64,000 nucleotides of DNA from Pseudarthrobacter siccitolerans (GCF_030823375.1 NZ_JAUSXB010000001.1:1488001-1552000), one strand, 5' to 3'; numbered from the stretch's first letter, positions 9,164 to 18,065 are shown. Numbers and translations are program-made. Notes: a model not told the origin generated them from the letters alone.

Positions 9164-10471
9164 ATGACGCACTTGCTGCAGGACCCCCCACAGCGCGGCG
9201 GCTCCGTGCCGCGGGACGTCGCCCCCGCCGTCTCGGAGGCTGCGGGACATGCCTTGGCCCGCCTGTTCCAGGTCCTCAAAGCCGTCCGGCCCGTCCGGCC
9301 CATCCATCCGAAGGGCGTCGGCCTCACCGGAGAACTGACCCGGACCGGGATCTCCGGCAGTCCCAGCGGCCTGGACTGGCTTGATGCTCCGGGCACCGAT
9401 TTGGTTGAGGCACGCTTCTCGCGATCAGTGGGGTTGCCGTCCCGGCTTCCAGACGTCCTGGGCCTCGCCCTTCGTCTCACGGCGTCCGACGCCGGGGCAC
9501 GCGGCACAGCCTCCGACGGCGGCACGGCTTCAGGTGCGCCCGGCGGCGGAACGGCCGACGTGTTGTTTTCCTCCACGGGCTGGCGGCTCCCCGGAAGGTT
9601 CTTGCTCCACCCCAAACTCGACGTCACCACCGCCGCCCTGACAACGCTCATGCCCTACCGCGGCCGGAATGGACCGGTGCTGCTCGGGCTGCGGACTATC
9701 AGCCTGGCCGGCAGGTCAGTGGCATGCGGGCATTGGGTTCTGGGGCTGTACTGGGCCAAACCGGCAGGCCCGTGGCAGCAGTGCGGCGAACTGAGGCTGC
9801 AGGCCGCCCCGGAACCGGCCGATACTCCCCTGCGCTTTGACCCGCTCGAAAACCAGCCGCGGGGCGCAGAGGCCTACGCGTGGACGCGCCGCCTGCGGGA
9901 GCGCTCGTACCGGGCAGCGCAGCAGCCCGCGCCGCCCGGTGCCATCCGTGCCGCCGTAGGGTCCGCCGCCGTCGAACGTCCGGAAACAACAAGCAACCAG
10001 CCCGCACCAGCCACCACAGGAAGGAACGCCATGTCCACCGTGTCACAGCTGTTCAACACCCCCGCCGCAGACGTCTGGCAGGTCATTGCCGACGGCTGGC
10101 TGTACTCCGGCTGGGTGGTGGGTGCCTCACGGATCCGAGCGGTGGATGACACCTGGCCGCAGGCAGGATCGCGCCTCCACCACTCGGTGGGCGCCTGGCC
10201 GCTGGTGATCAACGACAGCACCCGCGTGACCGCCGCCGAACCGGAGAAGTCACTGGAACTTGTGGCGCGCGGCTGGCCGCTGGGTGAGGCCAAGGTGGTA
10301 ATCACCCTCCAGGACCAGGGCAACCAGTGCCTTGTCACCATGGCCGAGGACGCCATCCGGGGGCCTGGCAAGAGGCTGCCTAAGATCCTGCGGGACCCCA
10401 TGATTACCGTCCGCAACCGCGAGACGCTCAAGCGACTGGAGCTGATGGCAGCAGGCGGGGCCGGGAAGTAG
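9164..10471 (+). CDS. catalase-like domain / SRPBCC two-domain protein (in-frame fusion or two coupled genes)
   Basis: One open frame of 435 residues with two recognisable parts. Residues about 30-260 have a HPKGVGLTGELTR motif and an RFSRSVGLP...LPDVLGLALRL...DVLF sequence reminiscent of the catalase superfamily, with an insertion of Gly/Ala/Ser-rich residues. Residues 290-435 form an SRPBCC/polyketide cyclase-like domain (MSTVSQLFNTPAADVWQVI, DSTRVTAAEPEKSLEL). A Pro/Ala-rich linker joins them. A strong AGGAAGG Shine-Dalgarno precedes the in-frame ATG at 10031, so the SRPBCC part is probably also made alone. A GGTAGGAAGGAAGC site precedes the first ATG. No stop separates the two. Confidence 0.75.
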   Translation: MTHLLQDPPQRGGSVPRDVAPAVSEAAGHALARLFQVLKAVRPVRPIHPKGVGLTGELTRTGISGSPSGLDWLDAPGTDLVEARFSRSVGLPSRLPDVLGLALRLTASDAGARGTASDGGTASGAPGGGTADVLFSSTGWRLPGRFLLHPKLDVTTAALTTLMPYRGRNGPVLLGLRTISLAGRSVACGHWVLGLYWAKPAGPWQQCGELRLQAAPEPADTPLRFDPLENQPRGAEAYAWTRRLRERSYRAAQQPAPPGAIRAAVGSAAVERPETTSNQPAPATTGRNAMSTVSQLFNTPAADVWQVIADGWLYSGWVVGASRIRAVDDTWPQAGSRLHHSVGAWPLVINDSTRVTAAEPEKSLELVARGWPLGEAKVVITLQDQGNQCLVTMAEDAIRGPGKRLPKILRDPMITVRNRETLKRLELMAAGGAGK

Positions 10472-10493
10472 CGCGGCCGGGTTAATTGATCGG

Positions 10494-11429
10494 CTACTGG
10501 GCGGTCAAGGTGAAGGTGGATGCCTGATCACCGTAGTCATCGGTGACCACCACCTTCACCGGCCCCTTCTTGACATCAAACGCGATGACGCCCTGGCGGC
10601 CGTCCCCGGCACCCACTTCCTCACTGGGCAAGCCGCCCATGCCGTCCTCCACATAAATCCGCTCGCCCTGGTTGCCCTCCGCGTCGTAGACCTCGAAGTT
10701 CATCGGCGCGGCGGTGCTGGTTCCGGTGAGCGTCTCCCAGGAAACCTCGAGCAGCAGGAATCCTCCGTTCGCCGGCTTCAGGTAGGACATGGCGGGAATC
10801 TCGGTGGTGTACAGCGAATCGAGGACGCCGATCTTCACAGTGTTGCCTTCGGACACGGTGACCACGAACGAGTTCTCTCGGATGGCGGCTCCCGGTGACG
10901 GAGCGGGCGCCGCCTGTGAGGCCGAGGGAAGCGGCGGCGGAACGGGGATATTCCGGCCCTCAGGTGCTTGGGCTGTGATGCTGATGGACACGATGGTCAG
11001 CAGGATTCCGGAGATCATGCTGGCGAGCCAAACGATTCCCGTGATGATCCAGGCCTTCTTCCTGTTCTCCGGGTAGCCTTCGAGCTGACGGCCATCCTTG
11101 TCCCTGGCGTTACCTGTCAGAGTGATGATCAGGTCCACGATTGCCCAGATTCCGAATCCGCCCAAGGTCAGCAGCTTGGCGACGCCGGTGCCAATCTTGC
11201 CCAGGTAGAAACGGTCCACACCCACGGTTCCCAGCAAGAGGGACAAAATCCAGGTGGTCACGAAGGATTTTCCTGGCCCGCCGGCGAAGGGGGCCTGGCC
11301 GTAGGGTCCCGGCTGGTATCCGCCCTGCTGCCCTCCCTGATACTGGCCGCCAAAGGTGGACGGAGCAGGCGGAACCGGCGGAACTGACGCGCCGTTTTCG
11401 GGTGCGTGCGGGTAACTGGGGTGACTCAT
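10494..11429 (-). CDS. TM2 domain-containing protein with extracytoplasmic C-terminal domain
   Basis: A 311-residue protein. Residues 1-50 are Pro/Gly/Gln-rich and disordered. Residues about 55-110 match the TM2 domain (SLLLGTVGVDRFYLGKIGTGVAKLLT...GIWAIVDLI). A further hydrophobic helix is at about 128-150. The remaining 150 residues look like an exported beta-sandwich resembling DUF4352-type domains found in actinobacterial surface proteins (LLEVSWETLTGTS, VKVVVTDDYG). The role is unknown. It is convergent with the SRPBCC gene, 22 nt apart. Confidence 0.85.
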   Translation of the reverse strand: MSHPSYPHAPENGASVPPVPPAPSTFGGQYQGGQQGGYQPGPYGQAPFAGGPGKSFVTTWILSLLLGTVGVDRFYLGKIGTGVAKLLTLGGFGIWAIVDLIITLTGNARDKDGRQLEGYPENRKKAWIITGIVWLASMISGILLTIVSISITAQAPEGRNIPVPPPLPSASQAAPAPSPGAAIRENSFVVTVSEGNTVKIGVLDSLYTTEIPAMSYLKPANGGFLLLEVSWETLTGTSTAAPMNFEVYDAEGNQGERIYVEDGMGGLPSEEVGAGDGRQGVIAFDVKKGPVKVVVTDDYGDQASTFTLTAQ

Positions 11430-11517
11430 GGATCTTCCTTAAGTTGGGGGCAGGCAGGATGGGACGGGCTGGCCTCAGCCCGCAAAGTATTTCTCCAGCG
11501 AATTTACTTTAAAGCGC

Positions 11518-11551
11518 AAAAAAGTGGGATGGGCAGAAATGCCCATCCCAC
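11518..11551 (-). terminator. rho-independent terminator after the ferredoxin-NADP reductase gene
   Basis: A 12-bp perfect stem (11524-11535 with 11540-11551, arm GTGGGATGGGCA) closed by a 4-nt loop. It is followed on the minus strand by six T residues (11523-11518). This is a textbook intrinsic terminator for transcription leaving the gene that ends at 11637. Confidence 0.9.
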
Positions 11552-11636
11552 GAATTTGACTTGCACCCCGCACCTGCAGCGGCACGCCCTGCCTCCGTAC
11601 GGCAGGACGATGGACGCTCGGCGGCCCGGAAAAGCG

Positions 11637-13103
11637 TTAGACCTGCGCGGCCACACCATCGCGGGAAATAGTCACCATATCCTCGCGCGGCACCACCTTG
11701 ATGCGTTCGCGCTTGACCTCAACACCGTGCGAGCCGCCAGCTTCCGTGGCTGCTGCGCCGAGGGCGAGCTCGTGGGCGTCCAATGCCAGCCAGCCTTCCC
11801 AGCTGGTGAACTTCACGCCGCGGGAGTCGAGGAGTTCCACCACGGCGTCTGCCGCGGGAACGGCGGCGACCGGAAGGTTTTCGCGGTCCTCCAGCAAGTA
11901 GGTCACGGTCTCGAGGGCGTCGCCCTTGGTGTGGCCGATCAAGCCGACGGGTCCACGCTTGATCCAGCCCGTGGCGTAGATGCCGGGCACGTGGGTGCCC
12001 GAGGCATCCAGGACGCGGCCGCCGTCGTTCGGGACGACGCCCTTCTTGTGGTCGAACTCGATCTCCGGCAGCGCGGAGCCGAAGTAGCCGATGGCCCGGT
12101 ACACGGCCTGGACCGGGTAGTCCACGAATTCGCCGGTGCCGCGGGCGTTGCCCGTGCCGTCCAGCTCGGTGCGCTCGAACTTCATGCCGGCAACCTTGCC
12201 AGGCGTCTCGGCGTCGTCGTAGATCTCCACCGGGCTGTGCAGGAAGTGCAGGTGCAGGCGGCGGGAAGCCTTCAGCTCGGAGAGGTCCTCGGGCTGCTCG
12301 GCGATCCAGTTGGTGAGGGTGCCCACCATGGTCTTGGTCTGGTTGTTCGTCTGGATCTGGCGGTCCGATTCCTCGTCGAACTCGAAGTCCTCCGGGTACA
12401 GGATGATGTCCACGTCCTTGGAGTGGGACAGCTCGCGCAGTTCCAGCGGGGTGAACTTAACCTGTGCCGGGCCGCGGCGGCCGAAGACGTGCACGTCGGT
12501 GACGGGCGAGTTCTTCAGCCCGGCGTAGACGTTGTCCGGGATTTCGGACACCAGGAGGTCGTCGGCGTGCTTGGACAGGACGCGGGCCACGTCCAGGGCG
12601 ACGTTGCCGTTGCCGATGACGGCGATTTCCTTGGCCTCCAGCGGCCATTCGCGCGGGACGTCGGGGTGGCCGTCGTACCAGGAGACGAAGTCGGCGCCGC
12701 CGTAGGAGCCGTCCAGCTCGATGCCGGGGATGTTAAGGTCCGCATCCTTGATGGCGCCCGTGGCGAAGATGACGGCGTCGTAGTGGGTGCGCAGGTCCTC
12801 GATGGTGAGGTCGGTGCCGTAGTCCACGTTGCCGAAGAAGCGGATGTCGCCGCGGTCCAGGACCTTGTGCAGGGCATTGACGATGCCCTTGATGCGGGGG
12901 TGGTCCGGGGCCACGCCGTAGCGGATCAGGCCGTAGGGTGCCGGGTAGCGGTCAAAGAGGTCGATGCTCACGGTCAGCTCGCCGCTCTTGACGGCTTCGC
13001 TCTTGGTGAGGATGTCCGCGGCGTAGACGCCTGCCGGGCCGGAACCCACGACGGCGACGCGCAGCGGACGGTCGGCAGAACCTACGGTGGTGCTTGATGA
13101 CAC
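11637..13103 (-). CDS. fprA: ferredoxin/flavodoxin--NADP+ reductase (FprA type)
   Basis: A 488-residue FAD-dependent oxidoreductase of the adrenodoxin-reductase type. The FAD-binding Rossmann motif VAVVGSGPAGVYAAD is at residues 15-30, and the NADP-binding motif VIGNGNVALDVARVL is near residue 160. The segment RYPAPYGLIRYGVAPDHP is diagnostic of FprA and adrenodoxin reductase. It passes electrons between NADPH and ferredoxin. In this sulfur cluster it most plausibly feeds the ferredoxin-dependent sulfite reductase at 23420-25165. A 66-bp palindromic repeat sits just upstream. Confidence 0.92.
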   Translation of the reverse strand: MSSSTTVGSADRPLRVAVVGSGPAGVYAADILTKSEAVKSGELTVSIDLFDRYPAPYGLIRYGVAPDHPRIKGIVNALHKVLDRGDIRFFGNVDYGTDLTIEDLRTHYDAVIFATGAIKDADLNIPGIELDGSYGGADFVSWYDGHPDVPREWPLEAKEIAVIGNGNVALDVARVLSKHADDLLVSEIPDNVYAGLKNSPVTDVHVFGRRGPAQVKFTPLELRELSHSKDVDIILYPEDFEFDEESDRQIQTNNQTKTMVGTLTNWIAEQPEDLSELKASRRLHLHFLHSPVEIYDDAETPGKVAGMKFERTELDGTGNARGTGEFVDYPVQAVYRAIGYFGSALPEIEFDHKKGVVPNDGGRVLDASGTHVPGIYATGWIKRGPVGLIGHTKGDALETVTYLLEDRENLPVAAVPAADAVVELLDSRGVKFTSWEGWLALDAHELALGAAATEAGGSHGVEVKRERIKVVPREDMVTISRDGVAAQV

Positions 13104-13129
13104 GGCTGTGTTCCTTTTCTTCGTTCCGT

Positions 13130-13195
13130 CCCAACTAAGTAGCGCTAAGTGTCGTTATGAGGGCTCAGAACGACACTTGGCGCTACCCAGTTGGG
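13130..13195. repeat. 66-bp palindromic repeat, copy A
   Basis: A long imperfect palindrome with arms CCCAACTAAGTAGCGCTAAG... and ...CTTGGCGCTACCCAGTTGGG. The arms also hold AGTGTCGTT and AACGACACT. It ends 7 nt beyond the stop of the siroheme synthase gene and 27 nt before the fprA start. A second copy of the same length is at 48559-48624. Confidence 0.85.
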
Positions 13196-13201
13196 TGGGG
13201 G

Positions 13202-14467
13202 CTAGGTGGTGAGGACGGTCTTGCGGGGGCTGTTCGGGGTGGTGGTGCCGTAGTCAGCGGTTTTGAAGTGCGCCGGCGCGAACGGGCTCACGCGCACCAC
13301 GTCACCGATGACTATGACTGCCGGGTTGGCCACACCGGCGGCTTCCGCCTGGTCCGCAATGGAACCGAGCGTGCCGATGGTGACGCGCTGGTTCGGCAGG
13401 TAACCGTTCTCCACGATACCAACCGGGGTGCCGGCAGGAAGGCCGGCTTTGCCCAGGGCGGACGCGGATTCGCGCAGCTGGCCCACACCCATCAGCAGCA
13501 CCACGGTGTGGTCCGGGCGGGCCGGAACCTCGGAGAGTTCCTCGTGGCCGGTCACCACGCTGAAGCCCTTAGCCAGGCCGCGGTGGGTCACCGGGATACC
13601 GGCGGCGGCGGGAACGGAGATCGCGGAGGTGACACCGGAAACCACTTCAACCTCGACGCCGTGCTGCCGGCAGTATTCGGCTTCCTCGCCGCCGCGGCCC
13701 AGGACGTAGGGGTCGCCGCCCTTGAGCCGGACCACGCGGTGGCCCTTGAGGGCTTCCTCAACGAGGATCCGGTTGATCTCCGACTGCGGCACGGGGTGGT
13801 GGCCCGGAGTTTTGCCAACCTCGATGACGCGGACATCCGGTGCCAGCTCATTGAGCAGTTCGCGGGGGCCCAGGCGGTCTGCGACCACGACGTCGGCCTG
13901 GCCCAGGAGCCGGCGGCCGCGGACGGTAATGAGGCCGGTATCGCCGGGGCCGCCACCCACCAGCGCAACGGAGCCGTTGCGGGCTGCGCGGCGGCGGCGG
14001 AGCGGCAGGTCCCCGGTTTCGAGGGCGGTGGCGACGGCGTCGCGCACGGCCATGGCGCGGCGCGGGTCTCCCCCGGCGTTCACGGCGATCTTCACGTCGT
14101 CGACTTCTGCGACGGCGGGGGTCCAGGCGGCGGACGCTTCATGGTCGGAGGCATTGACGCACCAGACGCGTTGCGCCTCGGCGTCGGCGGAGACCTGGGC
14201 GTCCACGGCGGAATCGCCGGTTGCGGTCTGGACGAACCAGACGCCGTCGACGTCGGACGGACGGTAGGTGCGCTGCTCCCAGGTGAGGAGGCCGGCGTCG
14301 GCCAGTTCCTGGAGTGCGGTGGAGGCATCCGGAGCCACGACGGTGACCCGGGCACCGGCGTCGAGCAGCCCCTTGGCGCGGCGCGCAGCCACCGGGCCGC
14401 CGCCCACCACCAGCACGGCGCGGCCCAATAACCGCAGCGCTGTGGGGTAGATATCCTGAATTGCCAT
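13202..14467 (-). CDS. cysG: siroheme synthase: precorrin-2 dehydrogenase / uroporphyrinogen-III C-methyltransferase
   Basis: A 421-residue bifunctional enzyme. The N-terminal part (about 1-160) has the NAD-binding motif VVGGGPVAARRAKGLLDAGA of precorrin-2 dehydrogenase. The C-terminal part (about 165-400) is a SUMT methyltransferase with VGGGPGDTGLITVRG, VVRLKGGDPYVLGRGGEE and GIPVTHRG. It makes precorrin-2 and sirohydrochlorin from uroporphyrinogen III. Final iron insertion may also be done by the separate chelatase at 25220-26098. The product, siroheme, is the cofactor of the sulfite reductase nearby. A TGTGACGC motif lies about 20-30 nt upstream of the ATG. Confidence 0.93.
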   Translation of the reverse strand: MAIQDIYPTALRLLGRAVLVVGGGPVAARRAKGLLDAGARVTVVAPDASTALQELADAGLLTWEQRTYRPSDVDGVWFVQTATGDSAVDAQVSADAEAQRVWCVNASDHEASAAWTPAVAEVDDVKIAVNAGGDPRRAMAVRDAVATALETGDLPLRRRRAARNGSVALVGGGPGDTGLITVRGRRLLGQADVVVADRLGPRELLNELAPDVRVIEVGKTPGHHPVPQSEINRILVEEALKGHRVVRLKGGDPYVLGRGGEEAEYCRQHGVEVEVVSGVTSAISVPAAAGIPVTHRGLAKGFSVVTGHEELSEVPARPDHTVVLLMGVGQLRESASALGKAGLPAGTPVGIVENGYLPNQRVTIGTLGSIADQAEAAGVANPAVIVIGDVVRVSPFAPAHFKTADYGTTTPNSPRKTVLTT

Positions 14468-14484
14468 GAATCAACGGTAGGGCC

Positions 14485-14498
14485 GCGTCACAATGGCC
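14485..14498 (-). promoter_or_regulatory. candidate sulfur-regulon site upstream of siroheme synthase
   Basis: The plus-strand sequence GCGTCACAATGGCC closely matches GCGTCACAAAGGCC upstream of the sulfite reductase and GCGTCACATTCGGCC upstream of the importer gene. All three point toward sulfur genes on the minus strand. The rest of the 307-bp gap 14468-14774 holds a terminator for the importer operon and nothing else I recognise. Confidence 0.45.
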
Positions 14499-14725
14499 TA
14501 CAAAGGCCGAGCAACAACAGGTCACGTAAGGTAACGCTGCGTAACGTACCGCGGGCCCTCACTCCAGGTCCGACAGGAAGCGCCCGCGCTCCCGGATGAG
14601 CCCCGCAGGTAGCAGCCCAGGACCAAACGTTCGGCAAGGCGACCCAAGAGGCTGATCGCGCCATTCCGGGGCAGAGGGCAGACGCAGGTGCCGGAAGTGA
14701 CGCAAAAGCGTCCGGGGAACAGCAA

Positions 14726-14754
14726 AGCCCGACGTCGGGAGTCGCCGTCGGGCT
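14726..14754 (-). terminator. terminator downstream of the ABC importer operon
   Basis: A 9-bp stem (14726-14734 with 14746-14754, arm AGCCCGACG) followed on the minus strand by TTTGCTGTT. It lies 21 nt beyond the permease stop. Confidence 0.7.
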
Positions 14755-14774
14755 CTACAGACACTGTGTTGGGG

Positions 14775-15842
14775 CTAGCGGGTGCTGCCGGAGAGAAGGC
14801 CTCGGCTCCGCAGGAGGCGCTTCTCAATGGGCGCGAAAACCAGCAGTTCAATGAGGATGCCAACGGCGAGGATCAGCAGGATTGCCGCCATGACCACGGT
14901 CATGTCGGACAGCACGCGGCCCTGGTCCAGCAGCGAGCCCAGGCCGAAGCCGATGGTGCCGCCCACCGCGATGATTTCCGCAGCCATGAGCGAGCGCCAC
15001 GAGAAGGCCCAGCCTTGCTTAAGGCCACTCAGGTATCCCGGCAAGGCGGCGGGCAGGATGATCTGCAGCGCCATCTGGAGCCGCGATGCACCCAGGACGG
15101 TACCAACCCGTCGGTACTGCGGCGGGATCTGGTCCACGCCGGAAATGAGCCCGTTGATGATGGAGGGAATGGCGCCCATAAAGATCACGAAGTACACGGT
15201 GGCATCGGTAAGGCCGAACCAGATGATGGCCGCCGGAACCCACGCCACGGAGGGCAGCACCTGCAGGCCGGATATCAGCGGTCCAAAAGCTCTGCGCAGC
15301 GGAGCCACCTGGGCCAGCAGCAGACCCACCGGCGTTGCGATGGCCACGCTGATCAGGAACCCGACAACCCCGCGCTGCATCGAAGTCCAGACGGCTTCCT
15401 GCAGTTTGCCGTCACTCCAGAGCACGCCCATCTGGGTCACCACGTCCAGCGGACCGGGCACCAGGTCGCGGCGCTTCACCCCAAGCGAGACGTAGAACTG
15501 CCAGATCAGGACGAGGGCCACCAGGGCGGCGATGGGCAGGAGCACGCGGCTCCAGTCGACCCGGTGTTTGCGGTCAGCGTCGGACTGCAGCGAGTCCAGC
15601 CCGGACTCAAGTTCCCGCAGGTCCTCATGCCCGGTGGAAGACCGGGTCAAAGCGGCATGAACGTGCCTGGTCTGAGGAGTGGCATCTAAGGAATCGGCCG
15701 CGGGACCCGACGCGAGCTTGCGAGCTTCGGGAAGGCCGGTGCCGCTGCCTGAGCCGGCCGCTTCGTCCGCAGGACGAAAGCGGTCCGGCGAAGGGGCGGG
15801 GGCGGCATCGGGCGCGGAGCCGGACAGAGACTTACTTGGCAT
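14775..15842 (-). CDS. ssuC: ABC transporter permease, SsuC/TauC family
   Basis: A 355-residue inner-membrane permease of the nitrate/sulfonate/taurine importer family. The first roughly 95 residues are Pro/Ala/Ser-rich and unusual in length; the remainder has about six hydrophobic helices. The cytoplasmic loop GLQVLPSVAWVPAAIIWFGL...ALQIILPAALPGYLSGL is the ATPase-contacting EAA-like motif. The ATG at 15842 is chosen: it overlaps the stop of the ATPase gene by 11 nt and follows GAGGAGATT. It works with the two genes upstream. The substrate is probably an organosulfur compound such as an aliphatic sulfonate, from the surrounding sulfur genes. Confidence 0.88.
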   Translation of the reverse strand: MPSKSLSGSAPDAAPAPSPDRFRPADEAAGSGSGTGLPEARKLASGPAADSLDATPQTRHVHAALTRSSTGHEDLRELESGLDSLQSDADRKHRVDWSRVLLPIAALVALVLIWQFYVSLGVKRRDLVPGPLDVVTQMGVLWSDGKLQEAVWTSMQRGVVGFLISVAIATPVGLLLAQVAPLRRAFGPLISGLQVLPSVAWVPAAIIWFGLTDATVYFVIFMGAIPSIINGLISGVDQIPPQYRRVGTVLGASRLQMALQIILPAALPGYLSGLKQGWAFSWRSLMAAEIIAVGGTIGFGLGSLLDQGRVLSDMTVVMAAILLILAVGILIELLVFAPIEKRLLRSRGLLSGSTR

Positions 15843-16557
15843 GGCGGCGAATCTCCTCACGCAGCCGGGCGGTGATGACCCCGGTCAGCTGGCCGGCAAG
15901 CCCGGCGTCGGTTCGGTGTTCCTCGGTGACTGCCCATTCCTGAACAACGCGGCCCGGGCGGGAGGACAGCAGCAGCACGCGCTGGCCCAGCCGGACAGCT
16001 TCGCGGACGTTGTGGGTGACAAAGACGATGGTGCGCCCGGTTTCCTTCCAGATGCGTTCCAGTTCGTCGTGCAGCAGGTCGCGGGTGATGGCGTCCAGTG
16101 CGGCGAACGGCTCGTCCATCAGCAGCAGCTGCCGGTCCTGGGCCAGCGACCGGGCCAGGGACACACGCTGGCGCATGCCGCCGGACAGCTCGTGCGGGCG
16201 CTTGTCCCCCGCGCTGCCAAGGTGCACCAGCTCGAGGAGCTCCTGCGCCTTCGCCTTGCGCTCGGCCTTGCCCATGCCGCGCAGCTTCAGGGCCAGTTCG
16301 ATGTTCTCCCGGGCCGTGAGCCAGGGGAACAGCGCGGCGTCCTGGAACATAAAGGCGGCACCGTCGCTGGGCACTTCGAGGGCGCCCGACGTCGGCGCCT
16401 CGAGTCCCGCGATGATGTTCAGCAGGGTGGATTTGCCGCAGCCGGAGGCACCGAGGAGGGCTACGAACTCGCCCTGGCCGATGTTGGCGTTGACGTCGTC
16501 CAGCACCGGGGCGCCGTCGCCGAAGCGCTTGCCCAGGTTTTCCAGTACGACTGGCAT
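15832..16557 (-). CDS. ssuB: ABC transporter ATP-binding protein, SsuB/TauB family
   Basis: A 241-residue ATPase subunit. Walker A is LLGASGCGKSTLLN (about residues 34-47), the signature motif is LSGGMRQRVSLARSL, and Walker B is LLLMDEPFAALD, followed by the switch His in VFVTHNVREAV. It energises the importer with the adjacent permease and binding protein. The three genes form one minus-strand operon: binding protein, 31-nt gap, ATPase, then overlapping permease. Confidence 0.92.
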   Translation of the reverse strand: MPVVLENLGKRFGDGAPVLDDVNANIGQGEFVALLGASGCGKSTLLNIIAGLEAPTSGALEVPSDGAAFMFQDAALFPWLTARENIELALKLRGMGKAERKAKAQELLELVHLGSAGDKRPHELSGGMRQRVSLARSLAQDRQLLLMDEPFAALDAITRDLLHDELERIWKETGRTIVFVTHNVREAVRLGQRVLLLSSRPGRVVQEWAVTEEHRTDAGLAGQLTGVITARLREEIRRHAK

Positions 16558-16588
16558 GGTGCCGTCCTTAATTAGGTGGGTGAGGGGG

Positions 16589-17752
16589 TCAGTTTTGGCC
16601 GAGGCCGGCGGCGGAAACCGGATCCGTACCGCTGCCGCCGTCGTCGATGACGTCGTTCAGCGGCTGGAGGTCGAAGAGTCCGTTGATCTCGGCCTGCTTG
16701 GTGGTGCCGGCCTCCACACCGTCCTGCAGCAGCCGGGGGTAGCTTCCGGCCAGCGGGTCCAGGGTGAAGGTGATGTTGCTGAGGGACCGCGCGAGGACGT
16801 CGTCAGCAAGGGCTGCGCCGGCAGATTCCTGCAGGCCAGCGTTGATGACGGCGGCCTTCTGTTCAGCGGGGGCTTCGTTCAGCCAGGCCACCGATTTTGC
16901 GTGGCCGGCCAGGAGCGCCTTCACGGTGTCCGGGTGGCCGGCTGCGAACTTCTGGTTCACGATCAGAACGGTGGTGGGGAACTCGCCGGGTTTGCCCGTA
17001 CCGGTGCCGTCCCACAGGTCCTTTTCGTCCACCAACACCTTCGCTCCGGCCTGGAGCACCAGGCGTGACGCCCAGGGCTCAGGCAACCACGCGCCGTCGA
17101 GCTTTCCGTCCTGGAACAGCTTCAGCGTCTGGGCGTTCTCCGTGGGGTTGATGGCGACGTCGCCGCTGCCGTCCACGTTCGTTTTGTAGCCCTGGTCCGC
17201 GAGCCAGGCGCGCAGGGCAACGTCCTGCGTACCGCCCAGCTGCGGGGACGCCAAGGTCTTGCCCTTGAGCTCCGCAGCCGAGCTGATCTCCGGCCTAACC
17301 ACCAGCTGCGCGCCGCCGGCAGCAGCCCCGGCGATGATCCTGACGGACTCGCCCTGGCTCTTGACGAAGGAGTTGATGGCCGGGTTGGGGCCGATGTAGG
17401 CGGCGTCGATGGCGCCGGCGTTCAGTGCCTCGATGGCCGCCGGACCGGCGTTGAAGGTCTCGGTGCTGAGCGCGGTGCTGCCCAGGGCCTCGGCCAGGAA
17501 GCCCTCCTTGATGCCCACCAGTGCGGGGGCGTGCGTGACGTTGCCGAAGTAGCCCAGCTTCAGTTCTGCGGCGGCCGTAGGTTCAACGGCCTGGGCCTCG
17601 GTGTTGCGGGAAACAGTGGATGCCACCACGGCGCCGAGGGCGATCAGCAGGACCAGCCCAATGGCCAGGGCAGCCTCAATGGCACGCTTGCGCTGGGGGA
17701 CCGCGCTTTCGCCTGCCACGATGCGGGTCATCCCGGGCTTGGAACTAGTCAT
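16589..17752 (-). CDS. ssuA: ABC transporter substrate-binding protein, SsuA/TauA family
   Basis: A 387-residue exported binding protein. A hydrophobic segment at about residues 26-47 (ALAIGLVLLIALGAVVAS) is a signal anchor without a lipobox Cys. The mature part begins AAELKLGYFGNVTHAPALVG, as in aliphatic-sulfonate/nitrate binding proteins, with KGKTLASPQLGGTQDVALRA downstream. The start at 17752 (MTSSKPG) is preferred over an upstream frame that reads like non-coding DNA. A TGTGACGC-type motif lies about 70 nt upstream. The compound bound is inferred only from family and location. Confidence 0.87.
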   Translation of the reverse strand: MTSSKPGMTRIVAGESAVPQRKRAIEAALAIGLVLLIALGAVVASTVSRNTEAQAVEPTAAAELKLGYFGNVTHAPALVGIKEGFLAEALGSTALSTETFNAGPAAIEALNAGAIDAAYIGPNPAINSFVKSQGESVRIIAGAAAGGAQLVVRPEISSAAELKGKTLASPQLGGTQDVALRAWLADQGYKTNVDGSGDVAINPTENAQTLKLFQDGKLDGAWLPEPWASRLVLQAGAKVLVDEKDLWDGTGTGKPGEFPTTVLIVNQKFAAGHPDTVKALLAGHAKSVAWLNEAPAEQKAAVINAGLQESAGAALADDVLARSLSNITFTLDPLAGSYPRLLQDGVEAGTTKQAEINGLFDLQPLNDVIDDGGSGTDPVSAAGLGQN

Positions 17753-17822
17753 TGTTTCACCATAGGGAGTGACCCAAACCCGTTCAATGAAGCGGAAACG
17801 GGGGGTCACGCAGGTTCATCTA

Positions 17823-17837
17823 GCGTCACATTCGGCC
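17823..17837 (-). promoter_or_regulatory. candidate sulfur-regulon site upstream of the importer operon
   Basis: GCGTCACATTCGGCC, sharing TAGCGTCACA exactly with the site before the sulfite reductase (from 25191). The 309-bp gap 17753-18061 contains this site and a possible 25-codon leader frame at 17988-18065, but nothing else recognised. Confidence 0.4.
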
Positions 17838-17987
17838 AACGCCGGCCGCAACACTTGGAGCCCGCCTTGCCCAATGTGCACAACATTCGAGTACTCACTA
17901 CTCGTGCTTCCCGGTCGCCTCCCCCGTACCGTCCATAAAAAGTCCTGCTGGGAGGCTCATGGATGGATTGACTTTCAGGGGATTGTC

Positions 17988-18065
17988 ATGGGTATCGAGC
18001 TTTGCAGGCATTTGTGCCGGATCGTTGCGCCGGGCGGGCAGCCTGATCGCGGAGGGCAGCCGTGA
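17988..18065 (+). CDS. possible 25-residue upstream peptide
   Basis: ATG with AGGGGA 6 nt upstream, encoding a short Cys/Arg/Gly-rich peptide (MGIELCRHLCRIVAPGGQ...). Its TGA overlaps the GTG start of the HPt-like gene (GTGA). It could couple translation or be a chance frame. Confidence 0.25.
   Translation: MGIELCRHLCRIVAPGGQPDRGGQP

Noticed and set aside
17753..17809. Longer N-terminus for the importer binding protein starting at 17809
   Set aside because: The extra 19 residues do not resemble a signal peptide, and the stretch contains promoter-like sequence; the start at 17752 gives a normal signal anchor.
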